This document shows positions 1 through 8,935 of a stretch of 23,829 bases of DNA, in pieces; the stretch's first letter is position 1; every line of letters starts with the position of its first letter. The DNA is taken from positions 201,200-225,028 of the forward strand of contig NW_019091374.1 in the NCBI RefSeq assembly GCF_001949145.1. The letters are read 5' to 3'. The position numbers and the translations under genes are program-made. This DNA is from Acanthaster planci (Eukaryota; Echinodermata; Asteroidea; Valvatida; Acanthasteridae). Below the pieces are notes generated by a model, which worked only from the letters and a program-made list of their open reading frames with translations, was not told the DNA's origin and searched no databases.

Positions 1-1387
1 ACTCAGGCTTTGGCAACAGAATCAATGTAAGGATATAAACCTCTTTTCGTCCATTGCTGAACTAAGGGACTCCCCTCTGATGGCAGTCTGTATTGGGTGC
101 CAAATCTTCCAATCTTCCCCCCCAAAGTCAACAGTGCATGACGTTTTTGACCGGGGAATTGTTTTTTTAATGATATTTTTCATATTCGCCTAAAACAAAG
201 GCCACAGTATAGAGCTGTATGAAATTACTAGAGTACTCGCCTACTGTTCAAAGCGAAGCCAGCTGATTGTATGTGTTTTTGCAGAAAGCTATAGCAAACT
301 ACAAATGTAGTGTAGTTTTTTGCATGGCGATTTGCATAAAATATCTTTGTTTCTCAAAGTTTCTTTCGGGGGCATAAATTTTTGTTGCTCTGGGTTAAAT
401 ACAGTTTACACAAGTCACTTCAAAAAAAGCTTTGAGCAAGATGTCTGGAATTTGTCTTGCAAAATCACTGTGTCTCGCACAATCACACATTGTCACATAA
501 ATGTCACATCTGTATGTTTGGCAGGACACATGGGCGTATAGAGCAGTAGGCATTCCTGTCTCCAGGATCTTCACTATCAACTCACAGGGGAAAGTGACCC
601 ACGACCACACCTACACTTTCCAGTCCTCGTAAGTAGGGCCTAGAGTGGAACCTTGTAACATGGCCCAGGGTTGCCTCCAGTTGATTGAATTTGATGGAAG
701 CAGGAAGGTTCATCAAAAGAATTTCAAACAACTATGATTGGTACTTGATTCATTTGAAAATGGAACTTGGGCCATATTCCTTTTGGCAGCATGATTGGAG
801 AATTCAGGCAAGTTGAATATGATTTCTGCCTTTGAATAAGAAAGGAAGCCTTCACAAGGCAGCGATCTGTGTCAGAGCAGCATACAGCTTCCACACACAA
901 ACTTGTTTTGCATACCTTATGTGGACATTCCTTTGTTTTCCTGTGGTTAAAAACTCAGTGAAAATACTTGTTTTTTTCCACTGTGAACATTCAGTCAAGC
1001 TGGATTTGTTATGATCTACAGCACATTTTTCTGGGAACCTAAGCGAATTGTTGATGATGTCTTGGAAAAACGTGAAGATCACTGGACTCCCTTCCTCAGC
1101 CATGTTCAGAAGACAGAGTTGGAGCTCTGATCATGCAACTTCCTAAGGTACAGATGTCGCATTCTGCTGCCTCAAAAATGAAAGAAATTCCTTGGTCATG
1201 TTTTGACAGGTACCCCAAGATGCAGGATCTCGTGGAGCACGTCTTCCCTCCTCGGCATCGTGAGCAGACTATGGCATTTGTCTCGCCACACGAATACAGC
1301 GCCTTCACATTCTGGCGGGAACCGGTTCTGGAGATACTGGACGATGATGAGCTGGTCAAGTCGCTGACGGTCAAGGACAAGAAATGA
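1..1387 (+). CDS. LPIN: Lipin (phosphatidate phosphatase), C-terminal end, three exon segments, 5' part outside the window
   Basis: Partial spliced gene. Coding segments are 1-26, 525-628 and 1210-1387, ending in TGA. Donors are gtaagg (27) and gtaagt (629); acceptors are tttggcag (ending 524) and tttgacag (ending 1209). The joins keep frame: phase 0 at the first, and a Ser codon split 2+1 at the second. The first two segments read GFGNRIN then DTWAYRAVGIPVSRIFTIN, the lipin LNS2/C-Lip pattern (FGNRxxDxxAYxxVGxPxxRIFTxN). The last exon has YPKMQDLVEHVFPP and then SAFTFWREPVLEI, with the Trp codon at 1313. Established knowledge: lipins are Mg2+-dependent HAD-superfamily enzymes that convert phosphatidate to diacylglycerol at ER membranes. 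Their DxDxT catalytic motif lies upstream of this part and is not visible. The WREP segment matches the conserved WRDPLVDID motif after the catalytic domain of yeast Pah1. Which lipin paralogue this is cannot be told; many invertebrates have one. Confidence in the family is high. Confidence 0.93.
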
Positions 1388-2732
1388 ACAAAGGATGGAG
1401 TGATGTTGACCAGCATGCTGTACACGCTGCACCTGCAAGTTCCAACACCTGCAGTGTCACGCTGTGGAGTTCGGAGTTGCGTGTTGGGTCTGTAGAAAGC
1501 TGATTTCATTGCCTACTCTACAAAAGAGAGCTGATGAATCGACAATAGCCTGAGTTTAACTTCCTGTTTCATAAACATTGCTACCTGACAAAAATTGTGA
1601 CCAGAGTAAAGAGTCAGCTTCTATCTGAGCACGAAGATTAGTGAAACATTTTATGATCATTTGGTGTGGCTAAAGTTGCATTATACGTACCAAAAGAGAT
1701 TTCATACTTGGACTATCAGCATCTCAACAAATCAATACTTAAAACATTCTCAGTGGTTTTCACTGAGTACTTGTTCAGTCTTTATTGATTGCTCTTGTCC
1801 CAGAGTTCACTGAATATGTCCAGAGTCTCGTGTTTGTATTTTTTTGGTGACCTGATTTGCTGTTTGCTGTCAATGCTTCTCTTAGTGTTTACGGTAAACA
1901 GCTCAGTGTTTGCTAGAAAGTGAAGTGCTCAGAAAGTACTAGACTAAAACTGTTATTGTGATGTAAAATTGAAATAGGTCACCTTCATGGACAGCTTTTG
2001 TTGAGATTAGCCCTAAAAGAGTCGGGGGATGGAATCCACACCCCTCAACAGGTTGTCTGATATCACAGCAGGGATTTTTTTTGTTCACAAGCCCAGCATT
2101 TAGGAGTTTTTTCAGTAACTCTTTGTGGTCATTTTGACTCTACTTTTTAAGAAATCGAACCTAGCATTCTTGCGCAATGCCCTTTTTTTGAGATGGGTCA
2201 GCCACGAATGTGTACTTGTCTACTACCACGCTCCGTGCAAATGGGCTGGCACGTATGTGGCCTTCAACTTCAAATTTCTGTAACAACACACTATCTCACG
2301 TTGAGTTTAAGTTCACATCTCCTGAGGAGTGTCCTTGCATACCAAATTTCAGAAAAATCGGGCCTGGTATAGCTTATTGGGGGGGGGGCAGAATCCACTT
2401 CTTTGGCATGAAATGGTCCAAAATAACTCGGTTCTTTTAGGGTTAAAATATTACTTGAGTCACAGACTTAGTGTGAATGAATGTTTGGCATCAAACATAT
2501 TCGTAATGGTCGATGTTGAATTAAGAATTACTGCATGCAGAAAGTGCTTAATGAATGCTGCGCATTTTGAAGACCAACTCCGGGTATGCACTTCTTCTCT
2601 GATATTTCTCTGAATAGACGGAAGATCCATTTCAGTGTGTTCCTAATGTATAGGTGTTGGTGTATAAGACATGCTGCCAGGGATGCGGGCCATTTTTTAC
2701 GTATAAAATGGAAACCAGAAACCTGTACAAAA

Positions 2733-2738
2733 AATAAA
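2733..2738 (+). terminator. Candidate polyadenylation signal AATAAA, proximal, lipin
   Basis: A canonical AATAAA lies about 1.35 kb after the lipin stop codon, in an A-rich context and with T/G-rich sequence about 20-35 bases downstream. If used, it gives the shorter 3' UTR. Confidence 0.4.
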
Positions 2739-5421
2739 TAGAACAATTTTGCTGGATGTATAGTTTGAATGTATCATATTTGAAGCAATCAGTATAAAAA
2801 GGTGAAATATAAAGGAAATCTTTGCTGCAGAGTTTGAGGGAAGTGGAACAGTGAAGAACAACTATTTAAAGTTTGGTTATTCGTGTTGCTGCAGAGACTT
2901 GGGTAGCTGAGTGGGTATATAAGATACTTAATTTTGCCTTTGAAAAGAGCACACATCGTAATCTCATTTAAAAGATCATCGGGACAATTATTTGCGCCTG
3001 TGTAGTACACTTAGTGTCGTACTTATGGTAAAGGTGTTTCATGTATTTAAAGGACCATAACGCTCAGCAAACTGTCAATGTCATGGACTTTGATTGGACT
3101 GTATTTTAAAATCCCAGTACAGTGGAGTTAATACGAAAGCTAATACTTTGTGGCACCTGGACGCTGATAATGCCAGAGTACTGCCCGCTATCAATGCTGC
3201 ACGTGTTCCCACAGTTTTTGCCCTGCCTACTTCTGGCTCAGTGCATTGATATTGTTGTATGTGCTTCCTCGGCTTCTGAAACTGCTTCTCCTTTACCGTA
3301 TGGAATGTCAGGGCCTCGTGGTCTGGTACCTTGGCACCATGTGGTTAAATTCCCCATATGAGTGGTTCCCAGTCCACCCCGTGTTGTTGCAGTGCTTGTG
3401 TTCTTAGGCAAGAAGCATTGTGGATCAGAACTGCTGTTGAAAAGACAGAGCATTGGCTGCTGTAAATGTATACATTCGTCAAAGTTTCATTGGGCCACTA
3501 ATATATATTTGTTTATACATCTTTACTGCCGATTTCCGTATTTCTGCATGTGTGTAATACTTTTTGCACAGCTGAAAAACTGTTTTAATTTGGTTATTTT
3601 GAGCCACCGCGGAATTATGAATTACCACATTTACATGTAGTGAACTAAACCACACAACTCCAGCATACATTATTTTATGAATACAATTTTCTTTTATCAG
3701 GGAGATGTGTGTGTTGGCAGGCGTTTGTGTGAGTGTAACGGGGACCTGGAAACGACATCACTGAAAAAATTCTGTACTTTTTGGTTTTTCATGTACAAGT
3801 CCTTCGTATACATTAATGTAGTATAAACGTGTTCGTACATGAAAGTCATGTCGATTTGTGTGTCCAACATGGTGCCATATACTCTATGGCATACGTGCCC
3901 AATAATAGTTATATATTCAGGTATCTATGGCTCATGAGGCTTATGCGTACGTATTTTCGTTTACACGCACAAAAGAACAAGTTTTAAAAAAAAAAAGTAT
4001 GTAATATCCTGGCCACCGTAGTGACTAAAAAGGGGAAGATTTATTTCTTATTTTCGTCATTTTGTGGATTATATATTTTGAATTTTTTGTTTGCTTTTGA
4101 AATTGTTTAGCCTCGGTTGGTGCATTTGGATTTTTGATGGAAACTTTCCTTTTTTGAGCTTCTAGTTAGCAGTAGTCTGAACTCTCCAAGAATTCTGTGG
4201 ATCCTTTTGGCAAAAATGCCAAAGTGCTAAACTCTTGTTGTGGGTAAGCTTTCTGATAACTTCGTGGATTTTGTCCAGTGGTTCTAATCCAGGTAAGGAA
4301 AGCTAGTTGAATAACGGAGATCGTTACAAAACTGAATACCTCATTTTGCTTGAAACAGCGCAGTTGGGGGCGGGCAGACCAGAATGAACTACTTTTGCTT
4401 TGAGCCTGATGAAGACAATCCTGCTTTGTGGTGATTGTTTTAATTTGCAAAACTACAATGCCATAACTCGAATGGGATAGACACTATAAAAAGGTTATTG
4501 CCAGTCTGGGAGCACTTGAGGTTAAATCAAAAGATATATTTTTGTATTGAAAACAATATGAGAGGGAGTTAAGGTAGTAGGTTTTGTCTTTTTTGTGTCC
4601 TGGTGGATGTTGGTCCTTGCTGGCCATCGACTGAAGGGAGTGCATAGCACTTAAGCAAGTGCTGCCGACGTTTACGACGTGTTTTCCACTGGGCATGCGC
4701 AACGAGGAGACAGACGATGGGTATGGTAACAGCCTGCAGGTGCTGTGTTAACAGTTTCGGCATGCTTTGTTGTTCATGACGCGTAGCATACGTTCCGCGT
4801 AGTCAGCGATCACAAAGTAAAAAGTCAGTGTTGTGGCACTGGTAGATCAAATCATTATTGAAAACTCAATGAAGTCTTGAAGATGATCATAGTGGGGAAG
4901 AGTGTTTTGAAGGAAACACTTTGGGATCCTTCATCTGCCAAACTCTTAAAATACTAAGCAGCTGCTGCTAAAAAAATGGTAAAAATCCAGAGATCTGTTT
5001 TGTTGTGTTTAGGAGAGTTCTAGCTCGGAAATTTACCCAAGAATTGATATGCCTTCTCTCGGATACCTGAAGGTCGACTTAGTGGCATTGTAGGTGAATC
5101 GGGAGTCTGAAAATTAACGTCTTTGCTGGTCTTATTTGGTAAAGTAATATTGTTTTCAGTGATAACTTTAATTGAATGAGTTGGAGTGGCTTCAGTCTTG
5201 TAACTTGTGCCAATGCTGCTGTGCATGTACATGCACATTAAGGAAATTAAGACAATGCAAGTAATGTCTTCTCTGAAGAGACGTTTGTACATAAGGAAAA
5301 AGTTAAAAAAAACCAAAGTATGTCTCTTTTTAATTGTTTTAATTTACTATGACAATGCTGCCTTGTATCAGAAGCAAACATCGCTATTGTAAAAATTATT
5401 GTTTTAAGTTTGCACATGAAC

Positions 5422-5427
5422 AATAAA
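5422..5427 (+). terminator. Candidate polyadenylation signal AATAAA, distal, lipin
   Basis: A canonical AATAAA is followed within 10 bases by tgtgtatttg and then T-rich sequence. This is a better poly(A) context than the signal at 2733. It would end a transcript with a 3' UTR of about 4 kb. Confidence 0.45.
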
Positions 5428-5445
5428 TATGTGTATTTGAATGTT

Positions 5446-6903
5446 TTCACGTTTCTTTACGTTTTGTTCATAATTAGTGTGTATTGACAAATCTGAAAGT
5501 TCAACCTGCACTGTAATTTCCAATATTAGCTGTTTGGCATTCTAACTGAATCGTTCTTGAGATATCCCGGTTGAGATTTTTCCCCCCAAATGGTGATGGT
5601 GGAGTATTATTTCTCAAAATTGCAGTTGCTATGATAAGCCACCCTCCCTTTGTGTAATCATGAGATTGCACCGAGTCGGAGCACCACACGTACAGCTGTA
5701 CGCAGACTAGTATGAATAGCCTGCCAACAGTGCACCTGTGTGAGATGCTTGAGTCGCAAATAATATGAAAAAAGCTTCCTCTGATATCTTCCATCCTTCT
5801 TTCTTACAAACGACCAGGTTCATTGGCTAAGTTAATTATAACAAATATTGTTCGAAGCGTGGTGTGATTTTGTTAACAGCAAGAGCGCCGGGGGGGGGGA
5901 ACTGATTTTTTTAAAGAAATAATGAGAGGCGATTGATAGATTTTTTTTGGGGGGGGTCTAATTCCTTCCCTTCTTTCTATAGAAGCGTGCAAAAGCACCA
6001 AAATATAGTCTGACCCCCCGGCCAGAAAGATACAAAACGTAGCATTTTCCTTCCAAAAACACCCCCCCCCAAAAAAAGAAAATTTACAACAAATTGAATC
6101 TGGTTTTTCCCTTAGTCAACGTAGGCCTTGTTACCCTATTTACTAGCCCGAGCCTGTAAACGCGAGATTCCTATTGCATGATGTACCCGTTAGGTTTTCC
6201 CAGTCGGATCCGTTAATAATAAATCCAGCCAAAATTACAACGAACTCGCTCACTACCGTCGCTTCAGATGGTATCACATAGATGTTAAAATTCTTGTCAA
6301 GAAATAACATTGTCAAGGTTAGCCCATCTTAATTTGAAATTACGTTAATCATTGGAAGTGCAGGCGCGGATCCAGAGGAAGGTTGGGTACCAAGCCCCTG
6401 CATCTGCTAGGTATGACACCGAAAAATTAAAGAATTTAATAGCAGTTACAGTGCTGAGATAACAAGATTGCATGTGTACGCCTAAGGGCTGTTCATTAGT
6501 AATACTGTAATGCATTACCCATGTTACTCATATTATGTCTACCTGTCCGCAACAACAGCACATAAAAATCTTAACGGCCACCCATCACCCCACCCCCCGG
6601 AAAAATCCTGTATCTGCCCGGAAGTGGTCATTAAAATTACCGACTGGCTTGACCAAGGGATAATTTGATAACTTATTTGCATTCATACTTCAGTTTTCAT
6701 TCCTACGCTAAGGGCCGATACGTGCGTATCAACTATATTCACGCCCCGATGTACCCATCCGTACCTTCCCAACTCCACAGTAAATTTCACCCCGCTTTCT
6801 GTTCACTTGTACCTGTCATCCGATCAATCAACAACGGTGAAATTTTATAGTATTGATAAGAACATTAAAAATTTATTTTGAAAGATCTTTTGTTCCATTA
6901 ATA
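5446..6903. other. Intergenic DNA, no gene seen
   Basis: AT-rich non-coding sequence. Apart from the G/C-tract repeat at 5881-6075, it has a short gcgcggatccagagg stretch at about 6364 of the kind often found in dispersed repeats. It also has a C-rich stretch at about 6585-6605. Open frames are short and show no family similarity. Confidence 0.6.
5881..6075. repeat. G/C-tract-bounded repeat, copy 1
   Basis: The segment begins with a run of 10 G (5890-5899), has a second G8 run at about 5949-5956, and ends with C9 (6062-6070) followed by A7. It shares order and short blocks with 8161-8385: a G tract, then taaNaataatgagag, then a second G tract, then ccttcc..aaaag.cc.aa, then ggccagaaagataca or ggccataaaag, then a C tract followed by an A tract. 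This looks like a diverged dispersed repeat. The family is not identified. Confidence 0.4.
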
Positions 6904-7046
6904 GACCTCTTCACTATAACAAATTCATAAATATGCACGCATGCGCACAAATAGCCTTTACGGCAAGAAGTGTGAGCGAACCATTGAGAATGTACAGGGT
7001 GCGATTTTGAAGACCATTTCCCTCAGGTTTTCTGGCTTTGTTCAGG

Positions 7047-7163
7047 TTTTTTCTTCAGAAAATCCCATTAAATCGTTTTAGCTATTAGTTTCAAATTCAA
7101 GTGTCATTTTTTTCTTCAGAAAATCCCACTAAATCGTTTTGCTATTAGTTTCTAATTTAAGTG
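7047..7163. repeat. Tandem duplication (two copies, about 56 bases) in the left arm of the palindrome
   Basis: The block ttcttcagaaaatcccaNtaaatcgtttt(a)gctattagtttc occurs twice in a row, at about 7050-7095 and 7110-7152. Each is followed by a similar aattNaagtg end. The right arm has a single counterpart (about 7852-7905), so the duplication arose after the palindrome formed. Confidence 0.7.
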
Positions 7164-7554
7164 GAATTTACAGTGCTCTGTAAAAAGACATTATAACCGT
7201 GGTTTTTTCCTGTGCGCATGAGATCGATGTTTCTTAGTATGGTCCCCTTCCATCATATATAGTATAAACTACATCGTTAGTGTTCTTGGAGCCAGCCTGT
7301 GCATTTGTAATAACACGTGCCGATGTTCAATGTACATACTGTACTGTACGTACATCTTACCATCTTACTTGGGAATGGCTCAGATTACTACTGCAAGTAA
7401 TAAGCCTTATCGCAAATACTCCATGAGTGATTTTACACAATGGTAGAAAGGCATTGTTGGAAGGATAAAGGAGCAAACATTGCCCCAGTTTCCTTCCGAC
7501 AGTGCCTTTCTACCATTGTGCAAAATCACCCATGCAGTATTTGCGATAAGGCTC

Positions 7555-7743
7555 ATGGTATCCAGTTATTGCGTTTGGGGTTGTACAAGACAAAGTAAAG
7601 ATTCCAAAGAGATCTGGTTCTTCAGATTTCCCAAATGCAGAAACCAGCGAATTGAATGGGCACAGTACCGGTACATGTACATTGAATGTCAGAACGTGTT
7701 TTTACAAATGCACAGGTTGGCTCCAAGAACACTAACGATGTAG
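7555..7743 (+). pseudogene. THAP zinc-finger N-terminal fragment inside the foldback element
   Basis: From the ATG at 7555 the frame reads MVSSYCVWGCTRQSKDSKE, then FFRFPK and IEW. This is the N-terminal half of a THAP (C2CH) DNA-binding finger: the first Cys pair, the FxRFPK block and the invariant Trp. Family members usually have Cys-x4-Cys. Here the first Cys position is Tyr and only Cys-x3-Cys remains; the other copy has Cys at that position. After about residue 45 the frame runs into palindrome-arm sequence. The downstream Cys-x2-His and AVPTIF parts of a THAP domain are missing, so this is a relic and not a working protein. It is probably the captured 5' coding end of an ancestral transposase. 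Confidence 0.6.
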
Positions 7744-8047
7744 TTTACACTAGTTATGATGGAAGGGGGCCATACTAAGAAACGGCGATCTCATGCGCTC
7801 AGGAAAAATCACGATTATAAAGTCTTTTTACAGAGCACTGTAAATTCCACTTAAATTAGAAACTAATAGCAAACACGATTAAATGGGATTTTCTGAAGAA
7901 AAAAACTGAATAAAGCCAGAAATCTTGAGAGAAAATGATCATCAAAGTCGCACCCCTGTACATTTTGCATGGCCCACTCACACTTCTTGCCGCCAAAGCC
8001 GTATGTGTGCATGCGTACATAAGTATGAATTTATTAGTGAAGAGGTC

Positions 8048-8763
8048 CATAGTCCTAAGCATATTCTTGCGTTTATTGACTCATGCCCAGTACTCACGAA
8101 GGAAGGTGTTTAAGACTCCCACGTAGAAAACAGCTTCGTCATTTGGCACACAATGCAACGGCTGCGGGGGGGGGGACCACGGACCACGACCGCCCTAAAA
8201 CGGGCCAAAGGGATTTTAATAATGAGAGAAAGGTGATTTGGGGTGGGGGAGGGGGTATGTTGCCTTTTTCCTCCTTCCAAAAACATTCAAAAAAGCCCCA
8301 AAGCGATACAGTCACATAGCTTCACCTCTCAGAAAGGCCATAAAAGTTACATCTAAAAATCCCCATCCCCCCAAAAAAATGGCTTCAAACAGACATAATC
8401 TAATCCAACACGTTCATTTTCACATGGGTGCATGGTAGATCTAGTTGCTTATGATCAAATATTTGCTAGCTCCGTTAATAGCAAATTTATTAATAACCTT
8501 CCACATAAATTTTCCAGAAACTGACGTCACGATGTCCAACTTGTGTACCTACCAACTTCTTGTAATGCTATACAAACAGGCAATTGTATTTGTCTAAACC
8601 ATGAAAACTGCCCCAGTTCAAACACACCCATCAAGTATTAGATTGTCACTGTTTAGAGACAAAAAGGCAGTAACTTTTGTTAAAATGTTGCAGTTTTTTA
8701 TTTATTTGGCGTTGGTTTCCATTCAGTTGGGGATTCAACTACATACGACACTAAAACACTGTT
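8048..8763. other. Intergenic DNA with a second G/C-tract repeat, no gene seen
   Basis: Non-coding sequence between the palindrome and the TTAATTAA tract. It contains the repeat at 8161-8385 described separately. Short open frames here have no recognisable domain. Confidence 0.55.
8161..8385. repeat. G/C-tract-bounded repeat, copy 2
   Basis: It opens with a run of about ten G near 8166 and has a purine-rich G block (about 8239-8257). It has cctttttcctccttccaaaa in the middle and ends in ccccatccccccaaaaaaa. Block order parallels 5881-6075, including the shared aataatgagag near 8219. The two copies lie on either side of the palindromic element. Confidence 0.4.
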
Positions 8764-8935
8764 TAAAATGCTTAATTAATTAATTTATTTTATTAATTTA
8801 ATAAGTAATAATTCACTTGTTGTAAATCATATTAATTAATAATTAATCAATTAATTAATTAATTTCTAGTTATGTTATATTATAATTAATCAATTACAAC
8901 ATTGGTTGATTGATTAATTAATTACAACTAGTTCT
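8764..8935. repeat. AT-only low-complexity tract built from TTAATTAA
   Basis: The sequence is almost all A and T, with repeated ttaattaa, aattaatc and taattaat units. Many are self-complementary. It reads as simple or low-complexity sequence that can form alternative hairpins. No gene or known origin signal can be claimed from it. Confidence 0.7.

Larger units (their letters stand above)
1388..5445 (+). other. Probable long 3' UTR and downstream flank of the lipin gene
   Basis: No recognisable coding sequence follows the lipin stop for about 4 kb. Two AATAAA signals lie on the same strand, at 2733 and 5422. The second is followed by a GT-rich stretch (tgtgtatttg), the usual layout of a cleavage site, so the message may end near 2750 or near 5445. 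The stretch is AT-rich. It contains two related fragments in which a G run is followed by GAATCCAC (about 2024-2040 and 2379-2400), which suggests small repeat insertions. A Pumilio-type octamer TGTACATA occurs at 5287. The UTR assignment is inferred from position and signals only. Confidence 0.45.
6904..8047. mobile_element. Long palindromic (foldback) element with THAP-domain fragment, copy 1
   Basis: The left part is repeated in reverse complement in the right part. The ends are gacctcttcact (6904) and agtgaagaggtc (ending 8047). ggcaagaagtgtgag near 6961 pairs with ctcacacttcttgccgcc near 7978. gttcttggagcc (7282) pairs with ggctccaagaac (7719). Even the centre pairs: cttatcgcaaatact (7406) with agtatttgcgataag (7536). 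Arms total roughly 450-550 bases each. They are unequal because the left arm has a tandem duplication (about 7050-7163) and the right arm carries about 110 bases of THAP-like coding sequence (7555-7670). A related copy lies at 17097-17758. No clear target-site duplication was found. Established knowledge: THAP fingers occur in P-element and Kolobok transposases, so a non-autonomous foldback derivative of such a family is the likely nature. Confidence 0.75.

Noticed and set aside
6898-6901. TTAA at the left boundary of the palindrome as a Kolobok/piggyBac-type target duplication
   Set aside because: The right boundary has no matching TTAA, and copy 2 does not show it either.
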